DNA of 64,000 nt from Janibacter terrae NBRC 107853 (GTDB taxonomy: Bacteria > Actinomycetota > Actinomycetes > Actinomycetales > Dermatophilaceae), in assembly GCF_001591405.1 (NCBI RefSeq), contig NZ_BCUV01000002.1, positions 124,001-188,000 on the forward strand, given 5' to 3'. Under the pieces are notes generated by a model. The model did no database searches. It saw only the letters and a program-made list of their open reading frames with translations, and was not told where the DNA came from. Made by a program: the position numbers and the translations under genes. Of this stretch, positions 15,693-23,479 are shown one piece after another (position 1 is the first letter of the stretch; each line of letters begins with the position of its first letter).

Positions 15693-16883
15693 ATGAGCAC
15701 GCAGGTGTGCGCCATCTGGGGCGAGGACTTCACCAGATACGACTTCGGTCCCGGGCACCCGATGGCACCGGTGCGTCTCGACCTCACGGCGCGACTGTGC
15801 CGCGAGCTCGGGGTCTTCGACGACGTCGAGGTCGTCGACGTCGACGTGGCCACCGACGAGGTGCTCGCCACCGTCCACTCGCGCGCGTACGTCGACGCGG
15901 TCCGCGCCGGCTCCGCGGACCCCGCGAGCGCCGACGGGACGTGGGGCATCGGCACCGACGACGTCCCGGCCTTCGTGGGGATGCACGAGGCGAGCGCGCG
16001 GATCGTGGCCGGCTCGGTCGAGGCAGCGCGCCGGGTGTGGGTCGGCGAGGCCGAGCACGGGGTGAACTTCACCGGGGGCATGCACCACGCGATGCGCGAG
16101 CGGGCCGCAGGGTTCTGCGTCTACAACGACATCGCTGCCGCGATCCAGTGGCTGCTCGACCAGGGCGTCGAGCGCGTGGCCTACGTCGACGTCGACGTCC
16201 ACCACGGCGACGGCGTGCAGGAGATCTTCTACGACGACCCCCGGGTGCTCACGGTCTCGATCCACGAGTCGGGACGCACCCTCTTCCCCGGGACCGGATG
16301 GCCGGGCGACACGGGTGGGCCCGGGGCCGAGGGCACCGCGGTCAACGTCGCCCTCCCGCCCGGGGTGACCGACGGCCCGTGGTTGCGCGCCATCACCGCG
16401 GTGGCGGCCCCGGTCGTGCGCGCCTTCGAGCCCCAGATCCTGCTCACCCAGCACGGATGCGACACCCACCGCGAGGACCCGCTCGCGCACATGTCCCTCA
16501 CGACCGACGCCCAGCGCCAGGCCGCGGTCAACCTGCACCGCCTCGCCCACGAGGTCTGCGACGGACGGTGGGTCGCCTTCGGCGGGGGCGGCTACGACCT
16601 GGTAGGGGCGGTGCCCCGCGCCTGGACCCACCTCACCGCCATCGCCGCCCACAAGCCGATCCCGGCGGACACCCCGATCCCGGAGCCCTGGCGCGCGCAC
16701 GTGGAGAAGATCTCGGGGGAGCGCGGCCCGGAGCGCATGGGCGACCTGGAGCCGCAGGACCTGCCGATCTGGGTGCAGCCGTGGAGCATGGGCTACAACC
16801 CGCACAGCGGCGTGGACCGGGCGATCATGGCCGCCCGCGAGGCGGTCTTCCCGCTCCACGGTCTCGACGTCTGGTACGAGTAG
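15693..16883 (+). CDS. acuC: Acetoin utilization protein AcuC (histone deacetylase family)
   Basis: A 396-residue class I HDAC-like hydrolase that removes acetyl groups from lysines, for example of acetyl-CoA synthetase, and uses zinc. The catalytic core is clear: FTGGMHHAMRERAAGFCVYND, the metal ligands in VAYVDVDVHHGDGVQEIFY, VSIHESGRTLFPGTG, LTQHGCDTHREDPLAHM and FGGGGYD. The start at ATG 15693 gives MSTQVCAIWGEDFTRYDF, as expected. It is followed by a 167-nt gap that carries the bldC promoter. In actinobacteria acuC commonly sits just upstream of the bldC gene, as here. Confidence 0.93.
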   Translation: MSTQVCAIWGEDFTRYDFGPGHPMAPVRLDLTARLCRELGVFDDVEVVDVDVATDEVLATVHSRAYVDAVRAGSADPASADGTWGIGTDDVPAFVGMHEASARIVAGSVEAARRVWVGEAEHGVNFTGGMHHAMRERAAGFCVYNDIAAAIQWLLDQGVERVAYVDVDVHHGDGVQEIFYDDPRVLTVSIHESGRTLFPGTGWPGDTGGPGAEGTAVNVALPPGVTDGPWLRAITAVAAPVVRAFEPQILLTQHGCDTHREDPLAHMSLTTDAQRQAAVNLHRLAHEVCDGRWVAFGGGGYDLVGAVPRAWTHLTAIAAHKPIPADTPIPEPWRAHVEKISGERGPERMGDLEPQDLPIWVQPWSMGYNPHSGVDRAIMAAREAVFPLHGLDVWYE

Positions 16884-16970
16884 GACCGATTTTCCGCCGC
16901 TTCCCGGCGTGTCGGGTGGACGGCGGGGGTGAATCTGTCCTCCAGTCTTCACAGTCGTCACATCTGCCCC

Positions 16971-16976
16971 TATGGT
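16971..16976 (+). promoter_or_regulatory. Possible -10 for bldC
   Basis: TATGGT in the 167-nt acuC-bldC gap, which is otherwise without a gene. It would give a leader of about 70 nt. The -35 element is weak. Confidence 0.25.
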
Positions 16977-17050
16977 TGTCATCTGCGGGGCTCGTTGACG
17001 TCTGCCGACATGGGTCGGTGGTGCGGCCCTGCGGAGATGTCGAGGTGATC

Positions 17051-17248
17051 ATGTCCAACGATCGACTGGGTGAGGTGCACTTCCTCACCGTGGCTGAGGT
17101 CGCGTCGATCATGCGGGTGTCGAAGATGACCGTCTACCGCATGGTCCACAACGGTGACCTGCCGGCCGTCCGCGTCGGTCGTAGCTTCCGAGTCCCCGAG
17201 GACGCGGTGCACACCTACCTCGAGACGTCGTTCATCGAGACGGCCTGA
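17051..17248 (+). CDS. bldC: BldC-type helix-turn-helix regulator
   Basis: A 65-residue MerR-like DNA-binding protein (excisionase-type HTH) with FLTVAEVASIMRVSKMTVYR, then MVHNGDLPAVRVGRSFRVPE. This is the signature of BldC, a developmental regulator in Streptomyces that binds head-to-tail on direct repeats. It is conserved throughout actinobacteria, including non-sporulating ones (compare Rv0500A). The ATG at 17051 follows a GAGG-containing leader. The gene is upstream of bS22 and the epimerase, which is the conserved order. Confidence 0.93.
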   Translation: MSNDRLGEVHFLTVAEVASIMRVSKMTVYRMVHNGDLPAVRVGRSFRVPEDAVHTYLETSFIETA

Positions 17249-17305
17249 GAGCTCGGGCCCGACCCGTCCCGACTCCCCGGGCGCGAGCCTCCCGCGGGAG
17301 TCGGG

Positions 17306-17311
17306 TAAACT
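17306..17311 (+). promoter_or_regulatory. Candidate -10 for bS22
   Basis: TAAACT, a close match to TANNNT. It lies about 97 nt before the bS22 ATG, giving a roughly 90-nt 5' leader that holds no ORF. Confidence 0.45.
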
Positions 17312-17407
17312 CTGCCGTCTGACTCGTACTCGGTGGGGCCTGCGCCGCAAGGCCGGCATCGCTCGAGCCACCACCGAAAGCACCGATCAACACCGAAGGA
17401 CGTCCGC

Positions 17408-17506
17408 ATGGGTTCTGTCATCAAGAAGCGTCGCAAGCGCATGGCGAAGAAGAAGCACCGCAAGCTGCTGCGCAAGACGCGCCACCAGCGTCGCAACAAG
17501 AAGTGA
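17408..17506 (+). CDS. Small basic ribosomal protein bS22 (AURKAIP1/COX24 domain)
   Basis: A 32-residue, extremely basic protein (MGSVIKKRRKRMAKKKHRK... ending HQRRNKK). It is an AURKAIP1/COX24-domain protein, identified as a 30S-associated ribosomal protein in mycobacteria and related actinobacteria. Full length for the family. It lies between bldC and the epimerase gene, the invariant actinobacterial context. It is followed by a strong hairpin at 17513-17553. Short genes like this are easily missed. Confidence 0.95.
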   Translation: MGSVIKKRRKRMAKKKHRKLLRKTRHQRRNKK

Positions 17507-17512
17507 CCCGCA

Positions 17513-17553
17513 CGAAGGGGGCCCCGACCGGATGACCGGTGGGGCCCCCTTCG
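17513..17553 (+). terminator. Terminator hairpin after bS22
   Basis: A 13-nt stem (CGAAGGGGGCCCC with GGGGCCCCCTTCG), extended by ACCGG/CCGGT, with a 4-nt loop ATGA. It starts 6 nt after the stop. GC-rich, with no T-run, as in many high-GC terminators. Its outer stem is again CGAAGGGGG/CCCCCTTCG. Confidence 0.75.
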
Positions 17554-17627
17554 TCGTCCCCGTCGTGATCCCGATCTCTCCGCGCCCGCCAGGCGGCTGA
17601 ACGGCCCCCCGCGCAGGGCCGCGTGAC

Positions 17628-17633
17628 TAGGCT
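17628..17633 (+). promoter_or_regulatory. Candidate -10 upstream of the epimerase gene
   Basis: TAGGCT ending 7 nt before the GTG at 17641. That GTG is in frame, so either translation is leaderless from 17641 or a 42-nt leader carries the AGGAAGG site used at 17683. Confidence 0.45.
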
Positions 17634-17682
17634 GCCCACAGTGCCCCGACCCACGGGTCCATCTCCACAGGAAGGTGTCCCG

Positions 17683-18735
17683 GTGCCCGAGACCGTCCTC
17701 ATCGCAGGCGTCTCCCGCCACCTCGGCGGTGCCTTCGCCCGACGGCTGAGCCGCGACGAGTCCGTCGGCCGGATCATCGGCGTCGACGTGGTGCCGCCAC
17801 GCCACGGCATCGGCCGCGCCGAGTTCATGCGCGCCGACATCCGCAGCCCGCTCATCAGCCGGATCATCGCGGGCAACGACGTCGACACCGTCGTGCACAT
17901 GGCGGTCATCGCCACGCCGCGCGCCGGCGGTGGTCGGGCGACGCAGAAGGAGATCAACGTCATCGGCACGATGCAGCTCCTCGCGGCGTGCCAGCGGGCC
18001 GAGTCGGTGAGCAAGCTGGTCGTGAAGTCGACCGCCGGGGTCTACGGCTCGAGCCCACGTGACCCCGCGATGTTCACCGAGGACATGTCCGCCAAGCGGA
18101 TGCCCAGGTCGGGCTGGGCGCGCGACAGCGTCGAGGTCGAGGGCTACGTGCGCGGCCTGTCACGACGGCGCCCGGACATCGAGATCACGACGCTGCGCTT
18201 CGCCAATGTCATCGGCCCACGCATCCGCACCGCCTTCACCGACCACTTCAGCCTCCCGGTGATCCCCATCCCGTTCGGGTACGACGCGCGCCTGCAGTTC
18301 GTCCACGAGGACGACTGCGTCGCGGCGATGGCCACGGCGGTCGGCCTCCCGGGGCTCGGCGCGGTCAACGTCGCCGGCGACGGGATCATCACCGCCAGCC
18401 AGGCCGCCAACCTCGCCGGCCGTCCCTATGCGCTCGTGCCGCGGGCCGCGACCGGCATGGTCACCGACCTGGCCAAGAAGTTCGGCCTCATCGACATCGG
18501 CTCCGACCAGCTCGACCTGCTGAGCTTCGGCCGGGGTCTGGACACCACCCGCATGCGCGAGCACCTCGGCTTCGAGCCGGCGTACACGACCCGGGCCGCC
18601 TACGAGGACTACGCCCGGGCGACGAAGGGCCGGGTCATGGACCGCCTGCCCTTCGCGCAGCCCGGCTGGTCCGCAGTCCAGGCCGCCGAGGCCGCGATGC
18701 GCGCCGTGGCGCCCACACCCGAGAGCGAGAAGTGA
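17683..18735 (+). CDS. NAD-dependent epimerase/dehydratase (GalE2-like)
   Basis: A 350-residue extended SDR. The N-terminal nucleotide-binding region is TVLIAGVSRHLGGAFARRL, followed by VVHMAVIATPRAGGGRAT and VVKSTAGVYGSSPRDPAMF. The usual catalytic YxxxK is not evident (the corresponding stretch is SGWARDSVEVEGYV), so it may not be a true sugar epimerase. It corresponds in position to Rv0501 (galE2). I prefer GTG 17683 because AGGAAGG lies 7 nt upstream. The in-frame GTG 17641, just after a TAGGCT hexamer, would add 14 residues. It overlaps the acyltransferase start (TGATG). Confidence 0.85.
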   Translation: MPETVLIAGVSRHLGGAFARRLSRDESVGRIIGVDVVPPRHGIGRAEFMRADIRSPLISRIIAGNDVDTVVHMAVIATPRAGGGRATQKEINVIGTMQLLAACQRAESVSKLVVKSTAGVYGSSPRDPAMFTEDMSAKRMPRSGWARDSVEVEGYVRGLSRRRPDIEITTLRFANVIGPRIRTAFTDHFSLPVIPIPFGYDARLQFVHEDDCVAAMATAVGLPGLGAVNVAGDGIITASQAANLAGRPYALVPRAATGMVTDLAKKFGLIDIGSDQLDLLSFGRGLDTTRMREHLGFEPAYTTRAAYEDYARATKGRVMDRLPFAQPGWSAVQAAEAAMRAVAPTPESEK

Positions 18736-20180
18736 TGGCCGACCGTACCGCCAAGAAGTCCACGGCCAGGAAGACCGCCACGAAGAAGAGTGCGACGGCT
18801 CCCGCGAAGAAGGCCGCCACGAAGAAGGCCGCCGCGAAGAAGACGACGGCGAAGAAGACGACGGCGAAGAAGACCACGGCAGCCTCCGCGCCGCGCTCCA
18901 GCGTCGCCCTCGCGGCCGACCGCGCCGGGGGCGAGCGGGCTCGTCGTCGCACCACGCCGCTGCTCACCGGTCCCTCGGCGGAGGTGCCGTCGGCCCCGGC
19001 CGCGCGCAGCACCACGCCCGCCCGGCCCAAGAAGCCCCGGCCGCCCCGCAAGCCCAACCTCACCGTCGTGCCCGGCCCGGACGGCGGGCCGCCCACCGTC
19101 CGGCGCACGACGGCGAAGCCCGCGGCCGGCCCCCGCCGACCGCCGGCCCGCAGGAGCACCTCCACCGCAGCCCGCCCGTCCGCCACGACCCCGCAGCAGC
19201 AGTCGCGGACCGCGTCGACCGGCACGCCCGACTCCGGCCAGACGATCGTGCCGGGCCTGGCGGAGCTGCTGTCGGTGCTGCTCTCCGCCGGTCAGCTCAC
19301 CTCGCGCACGCTCGGCCAAGCGGCCGGCGCCGCGGCGGGTGAGGAGTGGGAGCGGCGCTTCGCCGAGACGCTGCACTTCCTCCAGCGTCGGGTCAGGGGC
19401 GACTACGCGGTCGACGACTTCGGCTTCGACGAGGACTTCACGATCCACACGGTCTTCCCCGTGCTGCGCCTGCTCAAGGACAAGTGGTTCCGCGTCGAGG
19501 TCCGGGGGATCGAGAACATCCCGGCCGACACCGGTGCGCTCCTCGTCTCCAACCACTCGGGCACCATCGCGATCGACTCGGTCATCACCCAGCTGGCGAT
19601 CCACGACGCCCACCCCCAGCGCCGCTTCCTGCGGATGCTCGGCGCCGACCTCGTCTTCCAGCTGCCGGTCGTGGGCGACTTCGCCCGGAAGACGGGCGCG
19701 ACCCTGGCCTCCAACGCCGACGCGGAGCGCCTGCTGCGCGGTGGTGAGCTCGTCGGCGTGTGGCCCGAGGGCTTCAAGGGCGTCGGCAAACCCTTCCGTG
19801 AGCGCTACAAGCTGCAGCGTTTCGGTCGGGGTGGCTTCGTCTCGGCGGCGATCCGCTCGGAGGTGCCGATCATCCCGTGCTCCGTCGTCGGGGCCGAGGA
19901 GGTCTACCCGATGATCGGCAACATGAAGACGGTCGCCCGCCTCGTCGGCGCCCCCTATGCCCCGATCACGCCCTTCTTCCCGCTGCTGGGCCCGCTCGGT
20001 CTGATCCCCCTGCCGAGCAAGTGGATCATCGAGTTCGGCGAGCCGATCGACACCGCCTCCCTCGGACCGGCGGCGGCGGACGACCCGATGCTCGTCTTCG
20101 AGTTGACCGACCAGGTGCGCGAGACGATCCAGCAGACCCTGTACTCGGTCCTCGTCACCCGTCGCTCGGTCTTCTTCTAG
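18735..20180 (+). CDS. Lysophospholipid acyltransferase with H1-like Lys/Ala tail
   Basis: A 481-residue protein in two parts. Residues 1-55 are a histone-H1-like repeat (KKTTAKKTTAKKTTA, preceded by KKAATKKAAAKK). A Pro/Arg/Thr-rich disordered linker runs to about residue 160. The rest is an LPLAT-family acyltransferase with LLVSNHSGTIAIDSVI (catalytic His, Asp), GVWPEGFKGVGKPF and FGRGGFVSAAIRSEVPIIP. It probably acylates a lysophospholipid or glycerol-phosphate intermediate at the membrane. In position it matches Rv0502. The basic tail may bind anionic membranes or nucleic acid. The ATG overlaps the epimerase stop; a GTG one codon earlier is also possible. Confidence 0.88.
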   Translation: MADRTAKKSTARKTATKKSATAPAKKAATKKAAAKKTTAKKTTAKKTTAASAPRSSVALAADRAGGERARRRTTPLLTGPSAEVPSAPAARSTTPARPKKPRPPRKPNLTVVPGPDGGPPTVRRTTAKPAAGPRRPPARRSTSTAARPSATTPQQQSRTASTGTPDSGQTIVPGLAELLSVLLSAGQLTSRTLGQAAGAAAGEEWERRFAETLHFLQRRVRGDYAVDDFGFDEDFTIHTVFPVLRLLKDKWFRVEVRGIENIPADTGALLVSNHSGTIAIDSVITQLAIHDAHPQRRFLRMLGADLVFQLPVVGDFARKTGATLASNADAERLLRGGELVGVWPEGFKGVGKPFRERYKLQRFGRGGFVSAAIRSEVPIIPCSVVGAEEVYPMIGNMKTVARLVGAPYAPITPFFPLLGPLGLIPLPSKWIIEFGEPIDTASLGPAAADDPMLVFELTDQVRETIQQTLYSVLVTRRSVFF

Positions 20181-20188
20181 GAGCAGGT

Positions 20189-20437
20189 ATGGATGCATTG
20201 CCCGGCGCCCGGGTCGTCATGATCGGCCGGCAGGGCTGCCACCTGTGCGAGATCGCACGGGGGGTCATCGAGGGGGTCGTCGCCGAGACCGGCGACAGCT
20301 TCGCCGAGGTCGACATCGACGCGGACCCGCGTCTGGCCCGGTACACCGAGGAGGTGCCGGTGACCTTCGTCGACGGCCGCCAGCACGACTACCACCGGGT
20401 CGACGAAGGGAGGCTGCGCGCCGCCCTTCGCCCCTGA
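20189..20437 (+). CDS. Glutaredoxin-like protein
   Basis: An 82-residue thioredoxin-fold protein with the redox motif CHLC (in MIGRQGCHLCEIARGVIE) near the N-terminus, then EVPVTFVDGRQHDYHRVDEG, which carries the cis-proline. It belongs to the DUF836/glutaredoxin-2-like small redox proteins found upstream of hemA in actinobacteria (compare Rv0508). The ATG at 20189 has a GGAGCAGG site just before it, 8 nt after the acyltransferase stop, so the two are co-transcribed. The physiological partner is unknown. Confidence 0.88.
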   Translation: MDALPGARVVMIGRQGCHLCEIARGVIEGVVAETGDSFAEVDIDADPRLARYTEEVPVTFVDGRQHDYHRVDEGRLRAALRP

Positions 20438-20479
20438 GGGGACGCGTCCGCCCCCGCTGGTCTCGCCTGACGGCTGACT

Positions 20480-20497
20480 TTGTGCATTTGTTCACAA
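20480..20497. promoter_or_regulatory. Rex operator (ROP)
   Basis: TTGTGCATTTGTTCACAA matches the 18-nt Rex consensus TTGTGAA-N4-TTCACAA at all but two positions of the left arm. It sits 89 nt upstream of rex and just before a TAATCT -10. This implies NADH-responsive autoregulation of rex and the heme genes. Confidence 0.85.
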
Positions 20498-20502
20498 GAG
20501 CG

Positions 20503-20508
20503 TAATCT
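20503..20508 (+). promoter_or_regulatory. Candidate -10 of the rex-hem operon
   Basis: TAATCT immediately downstream of the Rex operator, so bound Rex would block RNA polymerase. The leader to the rex GTG is about 55 nt and contains GAGAGGAG. Confidence 0.5.
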
Positions 20509-20568
20509 CGATCCTGTTCGGTCGTCAGGCGCCGCGCCCCCCGACCGGGAGAGGAGCCGAGGGCAACC

Positions 20569-21252
20569 GTGTCCGTCGATCAGACCGCCAAGCGGGACAT
20601 CCCCGACGCAACGGTCGCGCGACTCCCCGGATACCTGCGGGCACTCGGCCAGATGACCTCCCAGGGCGTGCTGTCCGTCTCCTCCGAGGAGCTCGCCCAC
20701 AGCGCCGGTGTCACCTCGGCCAAGCTGCGCAAGGACCTCAGCCACCTCGGCTCGTACGGCGTCCGCGGCGTCGGCTATGACGTGGCCCACCTGAACTACC
20801 AGATCTCCCGGGCGCTCGGCCTGACCCACGACTGGCCCGTGATCATCGTCGGGATGGGCAACCTGGGCCGCGCGCTCGCCTCCTACGGCGGGTTCGCCAC
20901 CAAGGGGTTCAAGGTCGTCGCCCTGCTCGACCGCGACCCGCTCGTCGTCGGCGAGAGGCTCGACGACCTCGCGATCCAACCGATGGACGCGCTCGACGCG
21001 CTCGTCCGTCCCGGCGAGGCCTGCATCGGGGTCATCGCGACCCCCGCCGGCTCCGCCCAGGAGGTCGCCGACCTCCTCGTCGCCGCGGGGGTCAGCTCGA
21101 TCCTCAACTTCGCCGCCACGGCCATCCAGGTCCCCGAGGGAGTCCACATGCGCAAGGTCGACCTGTCCACGGAGCTGCAGATCCTCGCCTTCCACGAGCA
21201 GCAGCGCTTCGGGGCCAGTCCAGAGGACTTCCTGGAAGGGGCCGCCAGATGA
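20569..21252 (+). CDS. rex: Redox-sensing transcriptional repressor Rex
   Basis: A 227-residue dimeric repressor that senses NADH/NAD+. The N-terminal winged helix is clear (ATVARLPGYLRALGQM ... AHSAGVTSAKLRKDLSHLGS, then GVRGVGYDV). The Rossmann domain shows VIIVGMGNLGRALASYGGF. The C-terminal swapped helix is LSTELQILAFHEQQR. It starts with GTG 20569 after GAGAGGAG. It is the first gene of a rex-hemA-hemC-hemD-hemB chain with ATGA or GTGA overlaps, as in Streptomyces, and has its own operator at 20480-20497. Rex thus ties heme supply, and probably respiratory genes, to redox state. Confidence 0.96.
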   Translation: MSVDQTAKRDIPDATVARLPGYLRALGQMTSQGVLSVSSEELAHSAGVTSAKLRKDLSHLGSYGVRGVGYDVAHLNYQISRALGLTHDWPVIIVGMGNLGRALASYGGFATKGFKVVALLDRDPLVVGERLDDLAIQPMDALDALVRPGEACIGVIATPAGSAQEVADLLVAAGVSSILNFAATAIQVPEGVHMRKVDLSTELQILAFHEQQRFGASPEDFLEGAAR

Positions 21253-22523
21253 GTCTGCTCGCCTTCGGGCTCAACCATCGTCGGGCCCCGATCTCCGTCC
21301 TCGAGCGGGCGGCGCTCGACGAGTCCAGCCTCGCCGCGATCATCGCGGCGGCGACCGCCAGCCCCGACATCACCGAGCACCTCGTCGTCGCGACGTGCAA
21401 CCGCACCGAGGTCTACGCCGAGGTCAGCGCCTTCCACGGGGCCGTGGCCGACCTCACCGAGGCGATGACGTCCTCGACGGGCATCACCCACGACGACCTC
21501 AAGGCCCACCTCGACCTGCACTACGGCGACGCCGCCGTCGCCCACGTCTTCAACGTCGCCGCCGGGCTCGACTCGATGGCGGTGGGGGAGTCGCAGATCC
21601 TCGGGCAGCTGAGGGACGCGCTCGGCCGCGGCCAGAGCGAGGGTCATGTCGGCCCGAGCCTGAACTCCCTCGTCCAGCAGGCCCTGCGCACCGGCAAGCG
21701 GGTGCACAGCGAGACCGCCATCGACGAGGTCTCCCGCTCGCTCGTCGGCGCCGGTCTCGACGCCGCCCGGGAGCACCTCGGTGACCTCGAGCAGGCGCAC
21801 GTGCTCGTCGTCGGTGCCGGCGCCATGAGCGCCCTGGCGGCCACCAGCTGCGTGCGTCGCGGCGTCGCCGAGCTGACCGTCGTCAACCGCACCCACGAGC
21901 GGGGCGCGGCGCTGGCCGAGCGCCTCGGCGGGTCGGCCCGCCCCGCCCACGAGCTCGTCGACGCGCTCGCCGACGCGGACGTCGTCATCTCGTGCACCGG
22001 CTCGACCGGTCTGGCCATCACCCTGCCCGACGTCGCCGACGCGCAGGTCGCCCGCGGCGGTCGCCCGCAGGCCTTCATCGACCTCGCCCTCCCGCACGAC
22101 GTGGCCCACGAGGTCGCCGACCTGCGTGGCGTCACCCGCCTCGGTCTCGCCGACCTCGGTGACCTGCTCGGCTCCGACGGCCGCCTGCCCGAGGTCGAGC
22201 AGGCGCGCGCGATCGTCGGTGACGCCGTCACCCAGCACCTCGGCAAGCGCGCGGCGAGCATCGCCGGACCCACGGTGCGTGCGCTGCGCACCGCCGCCCA
22301 GCAGGTCGTCGAGCGTGAGCTGACCCGCCTGGACCAGCGAACCCCGGACATGTCGGGGGCCGACCGTGCCGAGGTCGAGCTCGCCGTCCACCGTATCGTC
22401 GAGAAGCTCCTGCACCAGCCGACCGTGCGCGCCAAGGAGCTGGCGATCGACGGCCGCTTCGGCGAGTACGAGGACGCCCTGCGCCAGCTCTTCGACCTCC
22501 ACGCCGAAGGGGGTGCCCTGTGA
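21249..22523 (+). CDS. hemA: Glutamyl-tRNA reductase
   Basis: A 424-residue NADPH-dependent enzyme for the first step of C5-pathway tetrapyrrole synthesis (glutamyl-tRNA to glutamate-1-semialdehyde). The catalytic cysteine is in VVATCNRTEVYAEV. Other marks are GLNHRRAPISVLERAAL, GLDSMAVGESQILGQL and the NADPH-binding VLVVGAGAMSALAA, with the C-terminal dimerisation helices at the end. It overlaps rex by ATGA and hemC by GTGA. Confidence 0.97.
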   Translation: MSLLAFGLNHRRAPISVLERAALDESSLAAIIAAATASPDITEHLVVATCNRTEVYAEVSAFHGAVADLTEAMTSSTGITHDDLKAHLDLHYGDAAVAHVFNVAAGLDSMAVGESQILGQLRDALGRGQSEGHVGPSLNSLVQQALRTGKRVHSETAIDEVSRSLVGAGLDAAREHLGDLEQAHVLVVGAGAMSALAATSCVRRGVAELTVVNRTHERGAALAERLGGSARPAHELVDALADADVVISCTGSTGLAITLPDVADAQVARGGRPQAFIDLALPHDVAHEVADLRGVTRLGLADLGDLLGSDGRLPEVEQARAIVGDAVTQHLGKRAASIAGPTVRALRTAAQQVVERELTRLDQRTPDMSGADRAEVELAVHRIVEKLLHQPTVRAKELAIDGRFGEYEDALRQLFDLHAEGGAL

Positions 22524-23479
22524 CCGCGCTCCGCCTCGGCACGCGGCGCTCCGCGCTCGCGATGACCCAGTCCGGCCACGTCGCCGATGCCCTGCGGGCA
22601 GCCGGCCACGAGGTCGAGCTCGTCGAGGTCGTCACCGAGGGCGACACCAACCGCGCCTCGCTGGCCAGCATGGGCGGGACCGGTGTCTTCGCCAGCGCGC
22701 TCCGCGAGGCCCTGCACGCGGGTGAGATCGACCTCGCCGTGCACTCGCTCAAGGACCTGCCGGCCGTGCAGGAGCCCGGTCTCGTCGTCGCCGCGATCCC
22801 CCCGCGGGTCGACCCGCGCGACGCGCTCTGCGCCCGAGACGGACTGACCCTGGGCGAGCTCGGCGAGGGGTCGGTCGTCGGGACCGGGTCCCCGCGCCGT
22901 CGCGCCCAGCTGGCGGCCCTCGGGCTCGGGCTGGAGTTCCGCGACATCCGCGGCAACCTCGGCACCCGCCTCGACATGGTCGGTCCCGGCGAGGACCAGC
23001 TCGACGCCGTCGTGCTCGCGCACGCCGGGCTCACGCGGCTCGGCCTCACCGACCGGATCACCGAGCTGCTCGAGCCGATCCAGATGCTGCCCGCGCCCGG
23101 CCAGGGTGCCCTGGCCGTCGAGTGCCGCTCCGACGACGAGGTGGTGATCGCCTCCCTTCGCCCCCTCGACGACCCGGACACGCGCGCGGCCGTCACCGCG
23201 GAGCGCGCGATCCTCGCGGAGCTGAGCGCAGGGTGCGCCGCACCCGTCGGCGCGCTCGGCGAGGTCGTCGAGGACGTCGACGGCCCGGTCCTCTCGCTGC
23301 GGGCCGTGATCGCCGCGACCGACGGCACCGCGGACCTGCGCCGGTCGATCACCGGCCCCCTCACCGACGCGGAGGCCCTCGGCCGCCGCCTCGCCCGCAC
23401 GCTGGTCGACGACGGCGCCCCCGCCATCGCCGACCTGTCAGCCACCCACCCCACCACCGCTTCGGAGCATGCCCAGTGA
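22520..23479 (+). CDS. hemC: Porphobilinogen deaminase (hydroxymethylbilane synthase)
   Basis: A 319-residue enzyme joining four porphobilinogens into hydroxymethylbilane. The N-terminus reads LRLGTRRSALAMTQSGHVAD. The substrate-binding region HSLKDLPAV and GTGSPRRRAQL follow. The dipyrromethane-cofactor cysteine is in LAELSAGCAAPVGAL. It is GTG-started inside the hemA stop and followed by hemD with another GTGA overlap. Confidence 0.97.
   Translation: MTALRLGTRRSALAMTQSGHVADALRAAGHEVELVEVVTEGDTNRASLASMGGTGVFASALREALHAGEIDLAVHSLKDLPAVQEPGLVVAAIPPRVDPRDALCARDGLTLGELGEGSVVGTGSPRRRAQLAALGLGLEFRDIRGNLGTRLDMVGPGEDQLDAVVLAHAGLTRLGLTDRITELLEPIQMLPAPGQGALAVECRSDDEVVIASLRPLDDPDTRAAVTAERAILAELSAGCAAPVGALGEVVEDVDGPVLSLRAVIAATDGTADLRRSITGPLTDAEALGRRLARTLVDDGAPAIADLSATHPTTASEHAQ

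Noticed and set aside
18780-18880. Simple-sequence repeat of AAGACGACGGCG units as a non-coding repeat
   Set aside because: It is in frame and encodes the Lys/Thr/Ala tail of the acyltransferase, so it is treated as part of that gene.
20883-22502. A 539-codon minus-strand frame opposite rex and hemA
   Set aside because: The opposite frame of two conserved genes, with low-complexity Asp/Arg/Val composition; no ribosome site or family match.
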